Shown here: positions 31,097 to 40,621 of the stretch, piece by piece
How the letters are laid out: every line of letters starts with the position of its first letter
Numbering within the stretch: the first letter of the stretch is position 1
Assembly: GCF_020510665.1 (NCBI RefSeq)
Contig: NZ_CP075187.1
Coordinates: 2,128,501 to 2,192,500 of the forward strand
Source of the DNA: Dechloromonas denitrificans
Lineage (GTDB): Bacteria; Pseudomonadota; Gammaproteobacteria; Burkholderiales; Rhodocyclaceae
DNA length: 64,000 bases
Direction: 5' to 3'
The notes under the pieces: generated by a model
The model's database searches: none
What the model was told of the DNA's origin: nothing
Seen by the model: only the letters and a program-made list of their open reading frames with translations
Made by a program: the position numbers and the translations under genes

Positions 31097-31739
31097 GCCA
31101 GCCGGCATCTTGTTTTTTAATTACCCGGTTAGGTGCCCCCACCACGATCTCGTTCGGCGAAACATTGTGAATCACCGTCGTCCCTGCGCCAACCACGGAC
31201 CACTCACCCAGTGCAATGCCGGGCGTAATCGTGACACCTGCGCCTAGTTCAGCCCCCTCAGCCATACTGACCCCACCGCACAAGCAACTCATCGGCGCAA
31301 TGGTACAAAAATCGCCGACCCGACTGTCGTGCGATACAACCGAACCGGTATTGACGATCACGTGCTGCCCAAGAACAACATCGGCAGTCAACACAGCGCC
31401 AGCTGAAATCATGCAGCCCGGACCAATCGAAACAGAACTGCCGATCTGGGCCGAGGGGTGAATCAGCGTAGCAAACTTGACCAGGGCTCCGGCCTGAATG
31501 CCGGCAACCAGACTACGCCTCAATGCCGGCGAGCCAACAGCCACAACGACGCTACAATCCCGCCCTTGCAACCAGTTCGACGGCCCGAGTATCGGACATC
31601 CGGCAACTTCCGTCTGAAGAGCGTAATCGTCAAGAAACCCCAGAAAATTCCAGGTTGGTGAAAGATGATTGATCGCCAGAATGCACTGATGAATCTCTCG
31701 CGCGTGCCCTCCGGCACCAAGGATAACCAGATCTTTCAC
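31083..31739 (-). CDS. NeuD/PglD-family sugar O/N-acyltransferase
   Basis: 218-residue left-handed beta-helix transferase with an N-terminal Rossmann-like UDP-binding domain (LVILGAGGHAREIH). It has hexapeptide repeats and the catalytic His in NTGSVVSHDSRVGD. In Campylobacter, PglD acetylates UDP-4-amino-4,6-dideoxy-GlcNAc to UDP-diNAcBac. It begins with GTG overlapping the previous stop by four bases and overlaps the aminotransferase, the same order as a bacillosamine pathway. NeuD-type O-acetylation is the alternative. Confidence 0.87.
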   Translation of the reverse strand: MKDLVILGAGGHAREIHQCILAINHLSPTWNFLGFLDDYALQTEVAGCPILGPSNWLQGRDCSVVVAVGSPALRRSLVAGIQAGALVKFATLIHPSAQIGSSVSIGPGCMISAGAVLTADVVLGQHVIVNTGSVVSHDSRVGDFCTIAPMSCLCGGVSMAEGAELGAGVTITPGIALGEWSVVGAGTTVIHNVSPNEIVVGAPNRVIKKQDAGWHEKG

Positions 31740-32356
31740 AGGCTGTTTTCCGTATTTCCAGTAAAAGCCGGCATTGTCACATGCCCGGCAGCATTCACAT
31801 CACGACTGGCAAAGACCTTTTTCACTGTCAGCAGCAAAATCTTCAGGTCCAGCCAGAATGATTGATGATCAACATACCAGACATCCAACTGGAAACGCTC
31901 GGACCAGGAAATAGCATTCCGGCCATTGACCTGCGCCCAGCCAGTGATCCCGGGAAGCACATCGTGGCGACGCGCTTGTTCATCTGAATAAAGCGGCAGA
32001 TACGCCATCAACAAGGGGCGGGGGCCGACCAAACTCATATCGCCCTTGAGCACATTGAGCAACTGCGGCAACTCATCAATACTGAGCCGCCTCAACCACT
32101 GCCCCCAGTGTGTCATGCGTTCAGCATCCGGCAAGAGGCTACCCTGTGCGTCACAGGCGTCGCGCATCGTCCGAAATTTATACAGAATGAATGGCTTCCC
32201 CTTGTATCCTGGGCGCTCCTGCCGGAACAAAACCGGGCTCCCCATCGTCAAACGGACAATCAATGCACCGATAAGCATCAAAGGCATGCTTGCCAGCAAC
32301 ATTAAGGCAGCCACCGAAAAGTCAAAAATACGCTTGCTGCTGACGCCAAGGCTCAC
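31736..32356 (-). CDS. Monotopic phosphoglycosyl transferase (PglC/WcaJ-type initiating sugar transferase)
   Basis: About 206 residues from a GTG at 32356 that overlaps the glycosyltransferase stop (GTGA) behind GGAGAG; a longer reading from 32473 runs through the previous gene. It has the single re-entrant membrane helix (FDFSVAALMLLASMPLMLIGALIVRL), then GSPVLFRQERPGYKGKPFILYKFRTM and the catalytic Asp-Glu (SIDELPQLLNVLKGDMSLVGPRP). The short form matches PglC, which moves P-diNAcBac from UDP to undecaprenyl-phosphate. This is the first membrane step of the glycan. Confidence 0.9.
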   Translation of the reverse strand: MSLGVSSKRIFDFSVAALMLLASMPLMLIGALIVRLTMGSPVLFRQERPGYKGKPFILYKFRTMRDACDAQGSLLPDAERMTHWGQWLRRLSIDELPQLLNVLKGDMSLVGPRPLLMAYLPLYSDEQARRHDVLPGITGWAQVNGRNAISWSERFQLDVWYVDHQSFWLDLKILLLTVKKVFASRDVNAAGHVTMPAFTGNTENSL

Positions 32357-33501
32357 GATCTCTCCTGCCCGAGTAGTTGATTCACGAAGTTCATCTGATC
32401 CAGAACAACGATCTCCGCCGAGAATTGCTGTTGTGCCCGCCGACGAGCCTGCCCTCCCAAGCGAACACACCAATCACGATCAACGGTCAGTCGCTCAAGG
32501 CAAGCAGCAATCGAAGAAACGTCAGCCGGCGGATGAAGCACGCCACTTTCACCATCTGCTACCGCATCGGTCAGGCCGTAAATAGCCGAGACCATCGCTG
32601 GAATACCGCAGGCAGCCGCCTCTATCACAACCGAACCAAAACCTTCGCGGTAGCTTGGAAGACAAAAAAAATCCGCTGCAGCCATGAAATCTTCGGGTCG
32701 CGGAGTCGCCCCCAAAAGATGCAAGCGTGGATGGTTCAACGCCAGACGAGCAATCTCCGGCGCCAAATTCTCCTCATCCGGACCGACCAGCAACAAAGCC
32801 AGTTGCGGCAAGCGCTCTGCAACGCCAGTAAATGCGGCAACCAGGTCGAGCACTCCCTTGTCGCGATTAAGGCGCCCGACATAGAGTGCCAGCACCATAT
32901 CATCGCCATACCCGAGAGCCTCCCTGATTGCTTTTCGAACTTCCGGATTCGGCCGAAAACGAGCCGCATCCACACCGGAAATCGAGCCATGCCCAAGCAC
33001 ATCGATCTTGCACTCCGAAACAATGCCTTGCGTAATCAGGAAATCACGTTGCGAGGCACTGTCAGCAAGCAGGCGGGTAGCACATGCAGCGATAAGACGA
33101 TCTAGCGTTTTCAGCAGCCAACGGAACGGGCCACGGCGTGTAACCCAAACTTGTCCGGTAAAGGTATGGATACGCACACGCACGCCACACCAGAAAGCAG
33201 CTAACTGCGTCAGCAACCCTGCCTTTGGGGTCACAGAGTGAACAAGCGAAAACCCCCCGGCACGAATAAGGCGCGCAAGCCTGAAAACCGCCAATAAATC
33301 ACGCCACGGACTGACCTGCCGAGCAATTTCAAGAGGAACAAAATGCACACCAACAGGCAAACTCTGCTGAAAAGCAGGCATATCATCCGAGCAGGCGACG
33401 GTCACATTGTAAAACTCTGATAATTTCCTGATATAGGTCATCAGAAATGCCTTTACCGTCATTGGCACGGCGACGACTATCAGAATTCGCTGACGTGTCA
33501 T
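32353..33501 (-). CDS. Family 4 glycosyltransferase
   Basis: 382-residue GT-B enzyme. Start at 33501 behind GGTGAG. The N-terminal domain has VAVPMTVKAFLMTYIRKLSEFY, and the C-terminal nucleotide-binding domain has YVGRLNRDKGVLDLVAAF and CLPSYREGFGSVVIEAAACGIPA, a typical GT4 donor site. The frequent partner of PglC in such loci is PglA, which adds the second sugar; this gene is the next upstream and could play that part. The sugar is unknown. Confidence 0.88.
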   Translation of the reverse strand: MTRQRILIVVAVPMTVKAFLMTYIRKLSEFYNVTVACSDDMPAFQQSLPVGVHFVPLEIARQVSPWRDLLAVFRLARLIRAGGFSLVHSVTPKAGLLTQLAAFWCGVRVRIHTFTGQVWVTRRGPFRWLLKTLDRLIAACATRLLADSASQRDFLITQGIVSECKIDVLGHGSISGVDAARFRPNPEVRKAIREALGYGDDMVLALYVGRLNRDKGVLDLVAAFTGVAERLPQLALLLVGPDEENLAPEIARLALNHPRLHLLGATPRPEDFMAAADFFCLPSYREGFGSVVIEAAACGIPAMVSAIYGLTDAVADGESGVLHPPADVSSIAACLERLTVDRDWCVRLGGQARRRAQQQFSAEIVVLDQMNFVNQLLGQERS

Positions 33502-33540
33502 TGAACTCACCCCGGGATCAGCAATCGGAGACATTGATAT

Positions 33541-34512
33541 TCATCGCTCAGATATCAATCTGAATTTACTTAACCCAAGCGAGGCTGTGATACGACCTGC
33601 CAACGTCGCAACATCAAGCATGGCCGCAACCGGGATCATGAGAATTGGCTGCCACCAAAAGCGCCACCAAGGTCGATCAGTGCTACGCCGGTATGGCTCG
33701 ATGCCTCCCCGCACGACAAAATAAGCCAGCATCGCTGGCAACGCACCTGGAACGCCCAAAGCGGATAGCGCATAAATCAGTGCAATCGCGAGGAGCATGA
33801 AGTTTTTCCGGGCACTTCCCACGCCAGCGACAGCGGCGCTTTGTTCGTAGACAAACCACTTTTTAAGCGCTTGCCCCAGTGTTTCCGGAAAGTGCCGGTA
33901 TTTGACCAAGGCTTCCGGGCAGTATGCAGTCGCGATGCCCGCGTTTGAGATACTTTGATTCCATAAAATATCTTCACCGGAGCGCAGATGCTCTTCAAAA
34001 AAACCAGATTTTTCAAAAACATCCCTGTGAAACAATGAAGCTGGCAATACCGGCGTAGCCCGCCCTTGTCCGTAGGAAACAGCACAAATCATCCTGCCGA
34101 ACGGATGTTCTGAACCAAAATTGCAACTGCCGTACACGGCCTGGGCATGCGACCGTTGCTGCCTCGCCCAAAGTTTGCCGAGCCAGTCAGCGTTGGGTGA
34201 AATGCCTGCATCCAGAAATGCAATCCATTCCTGTGTTGCCGCTTTGACACCCACATTTCTGGCAGCGCCAGGATATGCATCTGGGCGATGGCATAACTGA
34301 AACTGGATATCATCCTGTTTGGCCAGTCCCATCCAGGATTCGATGCTGCCGACACTGCCATCAGATGAACCAGTATCGACAAAAATGACTTCTGCTGGCC
34401 TGGGCGACAAAGCACTCAGGCACCCGAGCAACTCCCCCAGGCTTGATGACTCGTTACGTACTGGAATGACGACAGAAACAGGGAGTACAGGCGATGTAGA
34501 TAACGACATCAT
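33541..34512 (-). CDS. Family 2 glycosyltransferase with C-terminal membrane helices
   Basis: 323 residues from the ATG at 34512, which overlaps the previous stop (ATGATG). GT-A fold: VSVVIPVRNESSSLGELL at the N-terminus, VDTGSSDGS, then an AFLDAG acceptor-side motif in place of a classic DxD. Two or three membrane segments near the end (about 225-290) suggest attachment to the inner membrane beside the lipid-linked acceptor. Donor and acceptor cannot be told from sequence. Confidence 0.85.
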   Translation of the reverse strand: MMSLSTSPVLPVSVVIPVRNESSSLGELLGCLSALSPRPAEVIFVDTGSSDGSVGSIESWMGLAKQDDIQFQLCHRPDAYPGAARNVGVKAATQEWIAFLDAGISPNADWLGKLWARQQRSHAQAVYGSCNFGSEHPFGRMICAVSYGQGRATPVLPASLFHRDVFEKSGFFEEHLRSGEDILWNQSISNAGIATAYCPEALVKYRHFPETLGQALKKWFVYEQSAAVAGVGSARKNFMLLAIALIYALSALGVPGALPAMLAYFVVRGGIEPYRRSTDRPWWRFWWQPILMIPVAAMLDVATLAGRITASLGLSKFRLISER

Positions 34513-35387
34513 GCTCGCCGTCCCAACAATCCCGCCAGACGCTGCCTCACGACAAACAGAGCGAACCAGATCCTGCAGCGTAACAAACTGCCACCATTCA
34601 GCGAGATGACATGTGCCCTTGCCCGATAGTCGGCCAGAATGCCGCTCGAAGTCGCTGGCATTGGTACGATATGGGTGCAGCACTCGATATGCGGCGCAAC
34701 CCAGAGGCGAACACCACGCTGGCGCCAGAGCACAGAGTGAATGACATCCTCGCTGTAGGCTTTACCGGGGAAGGGATAGTAGTTTTCACAGACGAGGTCT
34801 TCCCGACTACAAAGGACGCAGCCTCCCGGCAACCATTCCGTCTCTACCAGAGGAGCATTGCAGTAGTCGGGATCAACGGCATAAGGTATCCCGGAACGAT
34901 CGATCCGCCCCATTCGCCTGGCGCCCCAGGGCGCAGCACCGATCACGGTCGCTGACAAGCTTTGCAAAAAGCCTTTCAGATTGCTGCGATAGCGGGTCAA
35001 GTACTGGCCCGTTTCACAGAGTTTGAACAACGGTGCAACCGCCATGGGCTGCGTTGCGTCACTGCATACATCGAACAATTGTTCGAGCGCAGTCGGTGAC
35101 AGCATCACATCATCATCCATCTGTAATACAAAAGGATTTCGCACCTGAGCGAGTCCCAGGGCACGCTGGGCAACTTGGCCTCGACACGAGGTCCACAGCA
35201 CGTGAAGGCAATCGTCTTCCTGGAATCGAGCCTCGGGCACGACGCCTTGAGGAATACAAAGCATGATTTCCTCAGGCACCCGCGACCCCGACCTTAGGCG
35301 AACCAAGGTCGCCTCAAGGTCTCGCCCACCAAGTGTGGCAATCACCACAGATACAGGCAGCACGTCAGGTCTTAACGTCAAGGGCAT
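34509..35387 (-). CDS. Family 2 glycosyltransferase
   Basis: 292 residues from the ATG at 35387 with GGAAG upstream; the frame extends further up with only a GTG. GT-A enzyme with the N-terminal SVVIATLGGRDLEATL and a clear metal site in LQMDDDVML. WLPGGCVLCSRE matches the usual second-half motif that closes over the nucleotide. No membrane helices. It probably adds one sugar in the chain from the cytoplasmic side. Confidence 0.83.
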   Translation of the reverse strand: MPLTLRPDVLPVSVVIATLGGRDLEATLVRLRSGSRVPEEIMLCIPQGVVPEARFQEDDCLHVLWTSCRGQVAQRALGLAQVRNPFVLQMDDDVMLSPTALEQLFDVCSDATQPMAVAPLFKLCETGQYLTRYRSNLKGFLQSLSATVIGAAPWGARRMGRIDRSGIPYAVDPDYCNAPLVETEWLPGGCVLCSREDLVCENYYPFPGKAYSEDVIHSVLWRQRGVRLWVAPHIECCTHIVPMPATSSGILADYRARAHVISLNGGSLLRCRIWFALFVVRQRLAGLLGRRA

Positions 35388-35458
35388 ACGATTTATTCTT
35401 CCATCTTTCAAAGAGCTTGCCAGCACTTCCGGGACTTACTGCAAGAAGGCAGCCTTGA

Positions 35459-37396
35459 TTATGTCGCCAATGAAACTTCATTTTGCCTTTTGCCAGGCAA
35501 AATCACGTTTTGCCAAGCTGGCAACGAAGGATCCAGCAAAAAATACGGCAATGGGACAGTTATTTGCCGAGCAGATATTTGTCGTAGAGCGTCGGCGAAT
35601 TCATCAATCGTCCTTACCTGAGAGACGCCCGCTACGCCACGAAGCGCATTTGCATTCAACCGCCCCCCGTCGAGTATCTGGACTACATTCTTACCGGCGC
35701 AATATGCATCAACCGCCGCTGACGTTATCGCGCTGGTGACGACAACATCACAACGCTGTAAAAGCCTTGACAACGGTCGCTCATCGACAAGCAGCTCAAC
35801 ACCAGCCAGGAAGTCTGAATCAATTCTGTAAGGAAAAGCTGGATGCGGCTTGAATATGTAACGCGTTTTGCCTTCAAGGGCTTTCACCGTCCCGGCAAGC
35901 CATTTGAATATCAGGTCATTGGTTGAAGAATCGAAATCACCGCAAACGAGAACACGCAGGGTCTCTGTCGTTCCACTCTCCGCATCCACGTACGCTGCCA
36001 AATGAAGATAACGCAACGCTTCGACCTCAACGATTCTCTCGACTGGATAGCCACCTGACAAAGCGGTGGCTTTCGCCACCGGGCCATTTAGCGCGTAGAG
36101 ATCCGGCATTGGGAGACACTGAGCGCCCCTTTCGTCATAACTGCGTGGGTCATAAAAATATCTCAGATCCCAGTAACGAATCGTCGAGTGAGGAACAGCA
36201 ATCAACTGACCATGCCCGTTGCTACGCCAGGCGTGAATGAGCGCCATTTCCCAAGGCTGATTTTCACAAATGTAGATGCCCATGCGCTGACGGGGAACGC
36301 GAGATAGCACCCGCTCGAAGAGTCCGATACGAAGACACTCCATCAGCGCAGCCGGCCCCGTCAGTGACTCTCGCCACTCATCTGCAAGAAGAGGCCAAAG
36401 ATTCAGCGCCGACCCGCTCAGGACTACGCTGCTCTGAAATCCATCAATCCTTCTTACCGCGCGCTGAAGCAGCATGAAATCACGCACCGCCCGAAAAAGA
36501 GTGGAAACAGGTGGCAGGATATCGACGACGCCATGAAACTCCCAACCGTCAGCGTTGCGCTCAAAGCGCTCCACCAAGCTGGCAGCCTCCGCCATTGTCG
36601 GAATTGCCGGCTGGGGATGGAAGATATGAAACCAATTGGTGCGAACGCCACTATCGGAGAGTTTCTCAACGAGACTACTCCAGTAATTCGAAACAAATCT
36701 GCCCGTTTCAAAGGCGCTCTTTTCCAGATGCACCAACACATCAAAAAACGACACATCTGCTAATTCGCTACTGCTCCGGTGCGTATGCCTCAAGGCAGCA
36801 GGAAGCCTGGTAATACAGAAACGTGCAAGGGAGAAGAAGGCGCGCACCACGGGTGGCAAGCGAAGGTAAATCGATTTTTGGCGAAGCGGATAATCCTGAG
36901 AATGACTGAGGCGACGCCACTCGAAATCGATTTTCAACGTCTTGGCGTAAGCACCGAAACAATCCGCAAGCGGGGCATTATCGGAAATCAACAATATCGA
37001 GTCTGCCCCATCCACCAAGAGCAATTTCTCAAGGGCAAGTAGCTTGATCGCATCTGGAACAAGTGATTTAGCCGAGATATTGAATTTCTGTGCCGGAGAT
37101 CCCAGCCACCAGAAACTGAGTTGCTGCCGAATCAACAAATGTTCAACAGCCCTCTTTCCCTGGATTTCAGCCTCGCCAAGCGCAAAGATCCAGGCAAGAT
37201 ACTGACTTCGCAGCGCGTCAGCCGTTTTTTCCACCAGCACGGGAATCGAAATACATCTTTCGTGGCCTTCAGTTTTTTCCCCGAATCCACGCCAAAGCAC
37301 GGTACGCTCAAACGCAAGGTTCGGAGTGCCATCCCCGTCCCAGACCAGAACAGCACCTGCTGTAGCCCCCTCGGCCAAGCATTTGTTACCCGGCAT
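35459..37396 (-). CDS. Large surface-carbohydrate biosynthesis protein (TIGR04326-like, GT-B C-terminus)
   Basis: 645 residues. The C-terminal third resembles CDP-glycerol/GT-B donor domains (YIFKPHPAFPYR, CDVVVTSAITSAAVDAYCAGK) and the middle has GIYICENQPWEMALIHAWR, typical of a family linked to O-antigen loci and first described in Leptospira. The N-terminal half has no recognised domain. The ATG overlaps the stop of the KdsB-like gene by one base (TAATG), so the two proteins are made in step. That pairing suggests this is the glycosyltransferase that uses the CMP-sugar made by its partner, an inference. Confidence 0.7.
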   Translation of the reverse strand: MPGNKCLAEGATAGAVLVWDGDGTPNLAFERTVLWRGFGEKTEGHERCISIPVLVEKTADALRSQYLAWIFALGEAEIQGKRAVEHLLIRQQLSFWWLGSPAQKFNISAKSLVPDAIKLLALEKLLLVDGADSILLISDNAPLADCFGAYAKTLKIDFEWRRLSHSQDYPLRQKSIYLRLPPVVRAFFSLARFCITRLPAALRHTHRSSSELADVSFFDVLVHLEKSAFETGRFVSNYWSSLVEKLSDSGVRTNWFHIFHPQPAIPTMAEAASLVERFERNADGWEFHGVVDILPPVSTLFRAVRDFMLLQRAVRRIDGFQSSVVLSGSALNLWPLLADEWRESLTGPAALMECLRIGLFERVLSRVPRQRMGIYICENQPWEMALIHAWRSNGHGQLIAVPHSTIRYWDLRYFYDPRSYDERGAQCLPMPDLYALNGPVAKATALSGGYPVERIVEVEALRYLHLAAYVDAESGTTETLRVLVCGDFDSSTNDLIFKWLAGTVKALEGKTRYIFKPHPAFPYRIDSDFLAGVELLVDERPLSRLLQRCDVVVTSAITSAAVDAYCAGKNVVQILDGGRLNANALRGVAGVSQVRTIDEFADALRQISARQITVPLPYFLLDPSLPAWQNVILPGKRQNEVSLAT

Positions 37397-38139
37397 TACA
37401 CCCCTTGCATCAAACGCTCGACCTTCTTGAGGTCTTCCGGTGTATCAACAGCCTGCGTGTCATGAATGGTGGAGGCCATGCGAACGCGCATTCCATGCTC
37501 GAGAACACGCATCATGTCGACTGACTCGGCGATCTCCAGCGGGGTCGGTGCGAGCCGGGTGTATTCGAGCAGAAAATCCCGACGAAATGGAATGACACAG
37601 ACCTGTTTGCCCATAGGAACGCTATCCGCCTTGCAACGAGTCGGAATGGGCTCCCGAGAGAAATACATTGCGTTCAGATTGAGATCGCAAACCACTTTGA
37701 TGCAGTTTCTGTCCTCGAACTCAGCTGTATCCTTGATCTTTCCCAGCAGGTTGACGACCATGACTTCCGGATGATCAATCAACGGTTGTACCGCTTCGGC
37801 AATCATGTCCGGATGCGTCATGGGCTCGTCGCCCTGCACCATAACCACGATGTCATATTTAATTTGGTACTTGCTCTCGAGTTTGAGCAGCGCTTCCGCG
37901 CATCGGTCAGATGCACGTTCATATTCGTCGCTCGTCATGACCGCCATGCCACCGATCGATTCGACATAATCGAAAATTTCCTGATCACAGGTTGCCACTG
38001 CAGTATGTGTGAGGAGTGGTGATTGGGCGACACGCTCAAAAACGTGTCCAATCATCGGCTTTCCGAGAATCGGCGCCATCGGCTTTCCTGGGAAGCGACT
38101 GCTCCCCATGCGTGCAGGAATCAAGGCAAGAATTTTCAT
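37396..38139 (-). CDS. KdsB-like CMP-sugar-acid cytidylyltransferase
   Basis: 247 residues, ATG at 38139. Cytidylyltransferase fold with the CTP-binding PARMGSSRFPGKP (residues 8-20) and the metal-binding MVQGDEPM. It resembles KdsB (CTP:Kdo) more than NeuA/PseF. A housekeeping KdsB is normally encoded near lpxK or kdsA, so this copy in the glycan locus probably activates another 3-deoxy sugar acid. It neighbours an HpcH/HpaI aldolase and a HAD hydrolase, candidates for making that acid. The true substrate is unknown. Confidence 0.75.
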   Translation of the reverse strand: MKILALIPARMGSSRFPGKPMAPILGKPMIGHVFERVAQSPLLTHTAVATCDQEIFDYVESIGGMAVMTSDEYERASDRCAEALLKLESKYQIKYDIVVMVQGDEPMTHPDMIAEAVQPLIDHPEVMVVNLLGKIKDTAEFEDRNCIKVVCDLNLNAMYFSREPIPTRCKADSVPMGKQVCVIPFRRDFLLEYTRLAPTPLEIAESVDMMRVLEHGMRVRMASTIHDTQAVDTPEDLKKVERLMQGV

Positions 38140-38159
38140 ATCTTCATCCAAGGTACAAG

Positions 38160-39092
38160 TTATTCATGGTTATCGAATTCGACGGATCTTGCCCATTCGA
38201 CAAACTTGGCCAAACCCTCATCCAGCATTGTAAACGAATCGATTCCCAGCACATTCTTCAGCGCCGAGATGTCCGCATAGATTCCGCTTTGATCGCCCGG
38301 GGTACCGCCCTGAACGTAGAAAGATGCGCCCGGCACATGGCTGCATATACGCTCAAGGAGACTGCCCACCGTTGTCTTGAGTCCTGTCCCGACGTTGATG
38401 GTCGTCCCCTTTGCATCGGGCAAACTCGCGGCGCGAAACCAAGTCTCGACGACATCATCGATGTAAATAATGTCGCGGAAACGATCAAGACTCCCTTTGA
38501 CCTCTATCTTTCCCGTCACCAATGCCTGCGCCAGAAAAATGCTTACCATCCCCTGACGTAAATTCGTCAAATCCTGGCCCGGTCCGTATACATTGAACAT
38601 CCGCAGAATGACGGAAGGCAGTTTGCCCTGATAGACGCGCAAGTATTCTTCTGAGGCGTACTTTCCGACGCCATAACACGACAATGGCCTGCAAAAGCGT
38701 GACTCACCGATCGGCGCATCATCAACCGCGCCATAAACGGACATCGAACTCGCATAAACGAGTCGTTCGACGGAATTCTCGATGCCATAACGGATCAGAT
38801 TCAGGGTCGATACCGTATTTTTCTCAAGATCAGCCACCGGATCATCAAAGCTGATTTCTCCCGAAGACTGCCCCGCTAGGTGAAGAATTTTTCGGCAATC
38901 TCCGGGAATCTTTGCAATCGTCGAGCGCAGAGCCAGATCCCCTTCAATCAGGTCAATTCCCGATGGCACATTTTCAATGCGCCCATTCGAAAAATCGTCC
39001 ACCCCAACTACGGCATAGCCCTCTTGCAAGAAACGGGATGCGACATGAGACCCGATGAAGCCGCCTACCCCTGTAATCAGAACTCTATCCAT
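38160..39092 (-). CDS. NAD-dependent sugar epimerase/dehydratase
   Basis: 310-residue extended SDR, ATG at 39092. NAD motif GVGGFIGSH (7-15), YASSMSVYG, then Y-x3-K in CYGVGKYASEEY, and FNVYGPGQDLTNLRQG. This is the GalE/WbpP-like grouping of NDP-sugar epimerases. The start is 10 bp past the methyltransferase stop. Which sugar nucleotide it uses cannot be read from the sequence. Confidence 0.82.
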   Translation of the reverse strand: MDRVLITGVGGFIGSHVASRFLQEGYAVVGVDDFSNGRIENVPSGIDLIEGDLALRSTIAKIPGDCRKILHLAGQSSGEISFDDPVADLEKNTVSTLNLIRYGIENSVERLVYASSMSVYGAVDDAPIGESRFCRPLSCYGVGKYASEEYLRVYQGKLPSVILRMFNVYGPGQDLTNLRQGMVSIFLAQALVTGKIEVKGSLDRFRDIIYIDDVVETWFRAASLPDAKGTTINVGTGLKTTVGSLLERICSHVPGASFYVQGGTPGDQSGIYADISALKNVLGIDSFTMLDEGLAKFVEWARSVEFDNHE

Positions 39093-39102
39093 CCCGGTAC
39101 AC

Positions 39103-40020
39103 CTATTCCTTGCTGATAATACCAACCAAGGTATCGCATTTGCCGCTACGGATCAGCGACTGCTTATACGACTCCTCGACATCCTCGCCGAGCAGCTCTG
39201 TAAACCGGCCCATTCCACCGGGTCGCCCATTCCTCGCCCAGACCATATGATTCGACAGGTCATACCGCTGATCGCGAAGTATCTCGCAGGAACCGCCCAG
39301 TTGATCCAGAAGGAAACGTAGCGAGGCCTCACTGAAATACCACGGATGGGCAATCGACCAATAAAAGCGCTCGAACTCGGGAATGTCATAAACCGAATAC
39401 AGGGGGTCTGCTGCGTTCGGGATTTCAAATATGATCCGCCCGCCCGGTCGAAGCATCTTGAGTTGATCCTTCAAGAACGCCAAAGGGTCTGCAATATGTT
39501 CAAGCACGAAAAAATGAAGTATCAGGTCAAACTGCGCCTGTGGCACTTCTTGCTGCAACTGCCCAAGCGACTGATAGACCGGCAAACCGCGCCCTCTTAC
39601 AAACTCGCTGAATACTCCGGAAGGCTCAATCCCGGTGCAGCGATGCCCCGCTTCAGCCAGGGGATAAAGCATGAATCCCGACGAGCAACCGACTTCAAGA
39701 ACATCAGAAGCCCCCACCAGAAAAGGTGCGAGATATTTCATTCTCCGCAAGCGGGTCGATTCATTGGCAACAAGGTGCTGCTCAGTCTTCAGCCAGCCAC
39801 CCGCATCACCAGATCGGCTCGACATGAAGCCTTCAAATTCAGCCGCATAAAAGCGAGCCTCTTCCTCTGGCGTCAGGCCAGGAAACTGATATCGAACATC
39901 GCAAGCTTCGCAGTGAAAAAAAGCACGAGAGGCCGATTCATCGCCGTATACATGGCGTGTAACTACGGACTGGGCATCATGTCCAGCCAAACAAAGCGGA
40001 CACTGATTAGGCAATGCCAT
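39103..40020 (-). CDS. SAM-dependent methyltransferase with N-terminal zinc ribbon
   Basis: 305 residues. Two Cys pairs at the N-terminus (CPLC, CEAC) form a zinc-ribbon, followed by a class I methyltransferase core with SAM motif LEVGCSSGFML and LHFFVLEHI. The zinc-ribbon/Rossmann layout matches proteins found near sugar-nucleotide genes that methylate or process deoxysugars. It overlaps the acyltransferase by 14 bp. Substrate unknown. Confidence 0.8.
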   Translation of the reverse strand: MALPNQCPLCLAGHDAQSVVTRHVYGDESASRAFFHCEACDVRYQFPGLTPEEEARFYAAEFEGFMSSRSGDAGGWLKTEQHLVANESTRLRRMKYLAPFLVGASDVLEVGCSSGFMLYPLAEAGHRCTGIEPSGVFSEFVRGRGLPVYQSLGQLQQEVPQAQFDLILHFFVLEHIADPLAFLKDQLKMLRPGGRIIFEIPNAADPLYSVYDIPEFERFYWSIAHPWYFSEASLRFLLDQLGGSCEILRDQRYDLSNHMVWARNGRPGGMGRFTELLGEDVEESYKQSLIRSGKCDTLVGIISKE

Positions 40021-40621
40021 TGACTACATCTCCTCCGAAATGCCCGGTTTCGAGCTGTTTTACCATGATTGCCGGATTACCCGCCGCAATCACCCCAGCG
40101 GGAATATTTTTGGTCACCACAGAGCCGGCTGCAATGATACTTCCCTGACCGATGGTCACGCCGCGCAAGATCGTCACCCCGGCGGCGATCCATGCGTCAT
40201 CACCAATGGTGATCGGGCACTCCTCGAGTTCAATCGCTGCAGGAAAAGGATAACCGTGCTTGGCCATATACTGCTGATGTCGCACCCTAGCATCAACCGG
40301 ATGAGTCAAGTTATCGCAAATGAAGCAGTCGTGGGATATCAGAACCCGGTTACCAATATCAACACGTGAAAGTGACCATATCCGCGTCCCCTGCCCGACA
40401 TAACTGCAATCGCCGATGGATATGACGCCTTTATTGAAAAAACTATAAAGCTCACCCGCACAAATCACATAGTCGCCAAGTGAAATTTCGCCCGAAGCCG
40501 TCTTGGTGATGATGATTTTTGAAAGATCTGCAGAAGTATGGCGCCCTTGCCGATACTTCGAGGAAAACCGCCTCACTCGAAAGAGCCACAGCTTGAACCT
40601 GGCACGAAGTCTCATCAGCAT
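40007..40621 (-). CDS. Hexapeptide-repeat acyltransferase
   Basis: 204 residues. The second half has repeated hexapeptides (IGDDAWIAAGVTILRGVTIGQGSIIAAGSVV) of the left-handed beta-helix transferases, including the usual acetyl-CoA-site His in LTHPVDARVRHQQ. The basic N-terminus may form a membrane-touching helix. It likely O- or N-acetylates a sugar of the glycan. It overlaps the aldolase gene by 7 bp. Confidence 0.83.
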   Translation of the reverse strand: MLMRLRARFKLWLFRVRRFSSKYRQGRHTSADLSKIIITKTASGEISLGDYVICAGELYSFFNKGVISIGDCSYVGQGTRIWSLSRVDIGNRVLISHDCFICDNLTHPVDARVRHQQYMAKHGYPFPAAIELEECPITIGDDAWIAAGVTILRGVTIGQGSIIAAGSVVTKNIPAGVIAAGNPAIMVKQLETGHFGGDVVNGIA

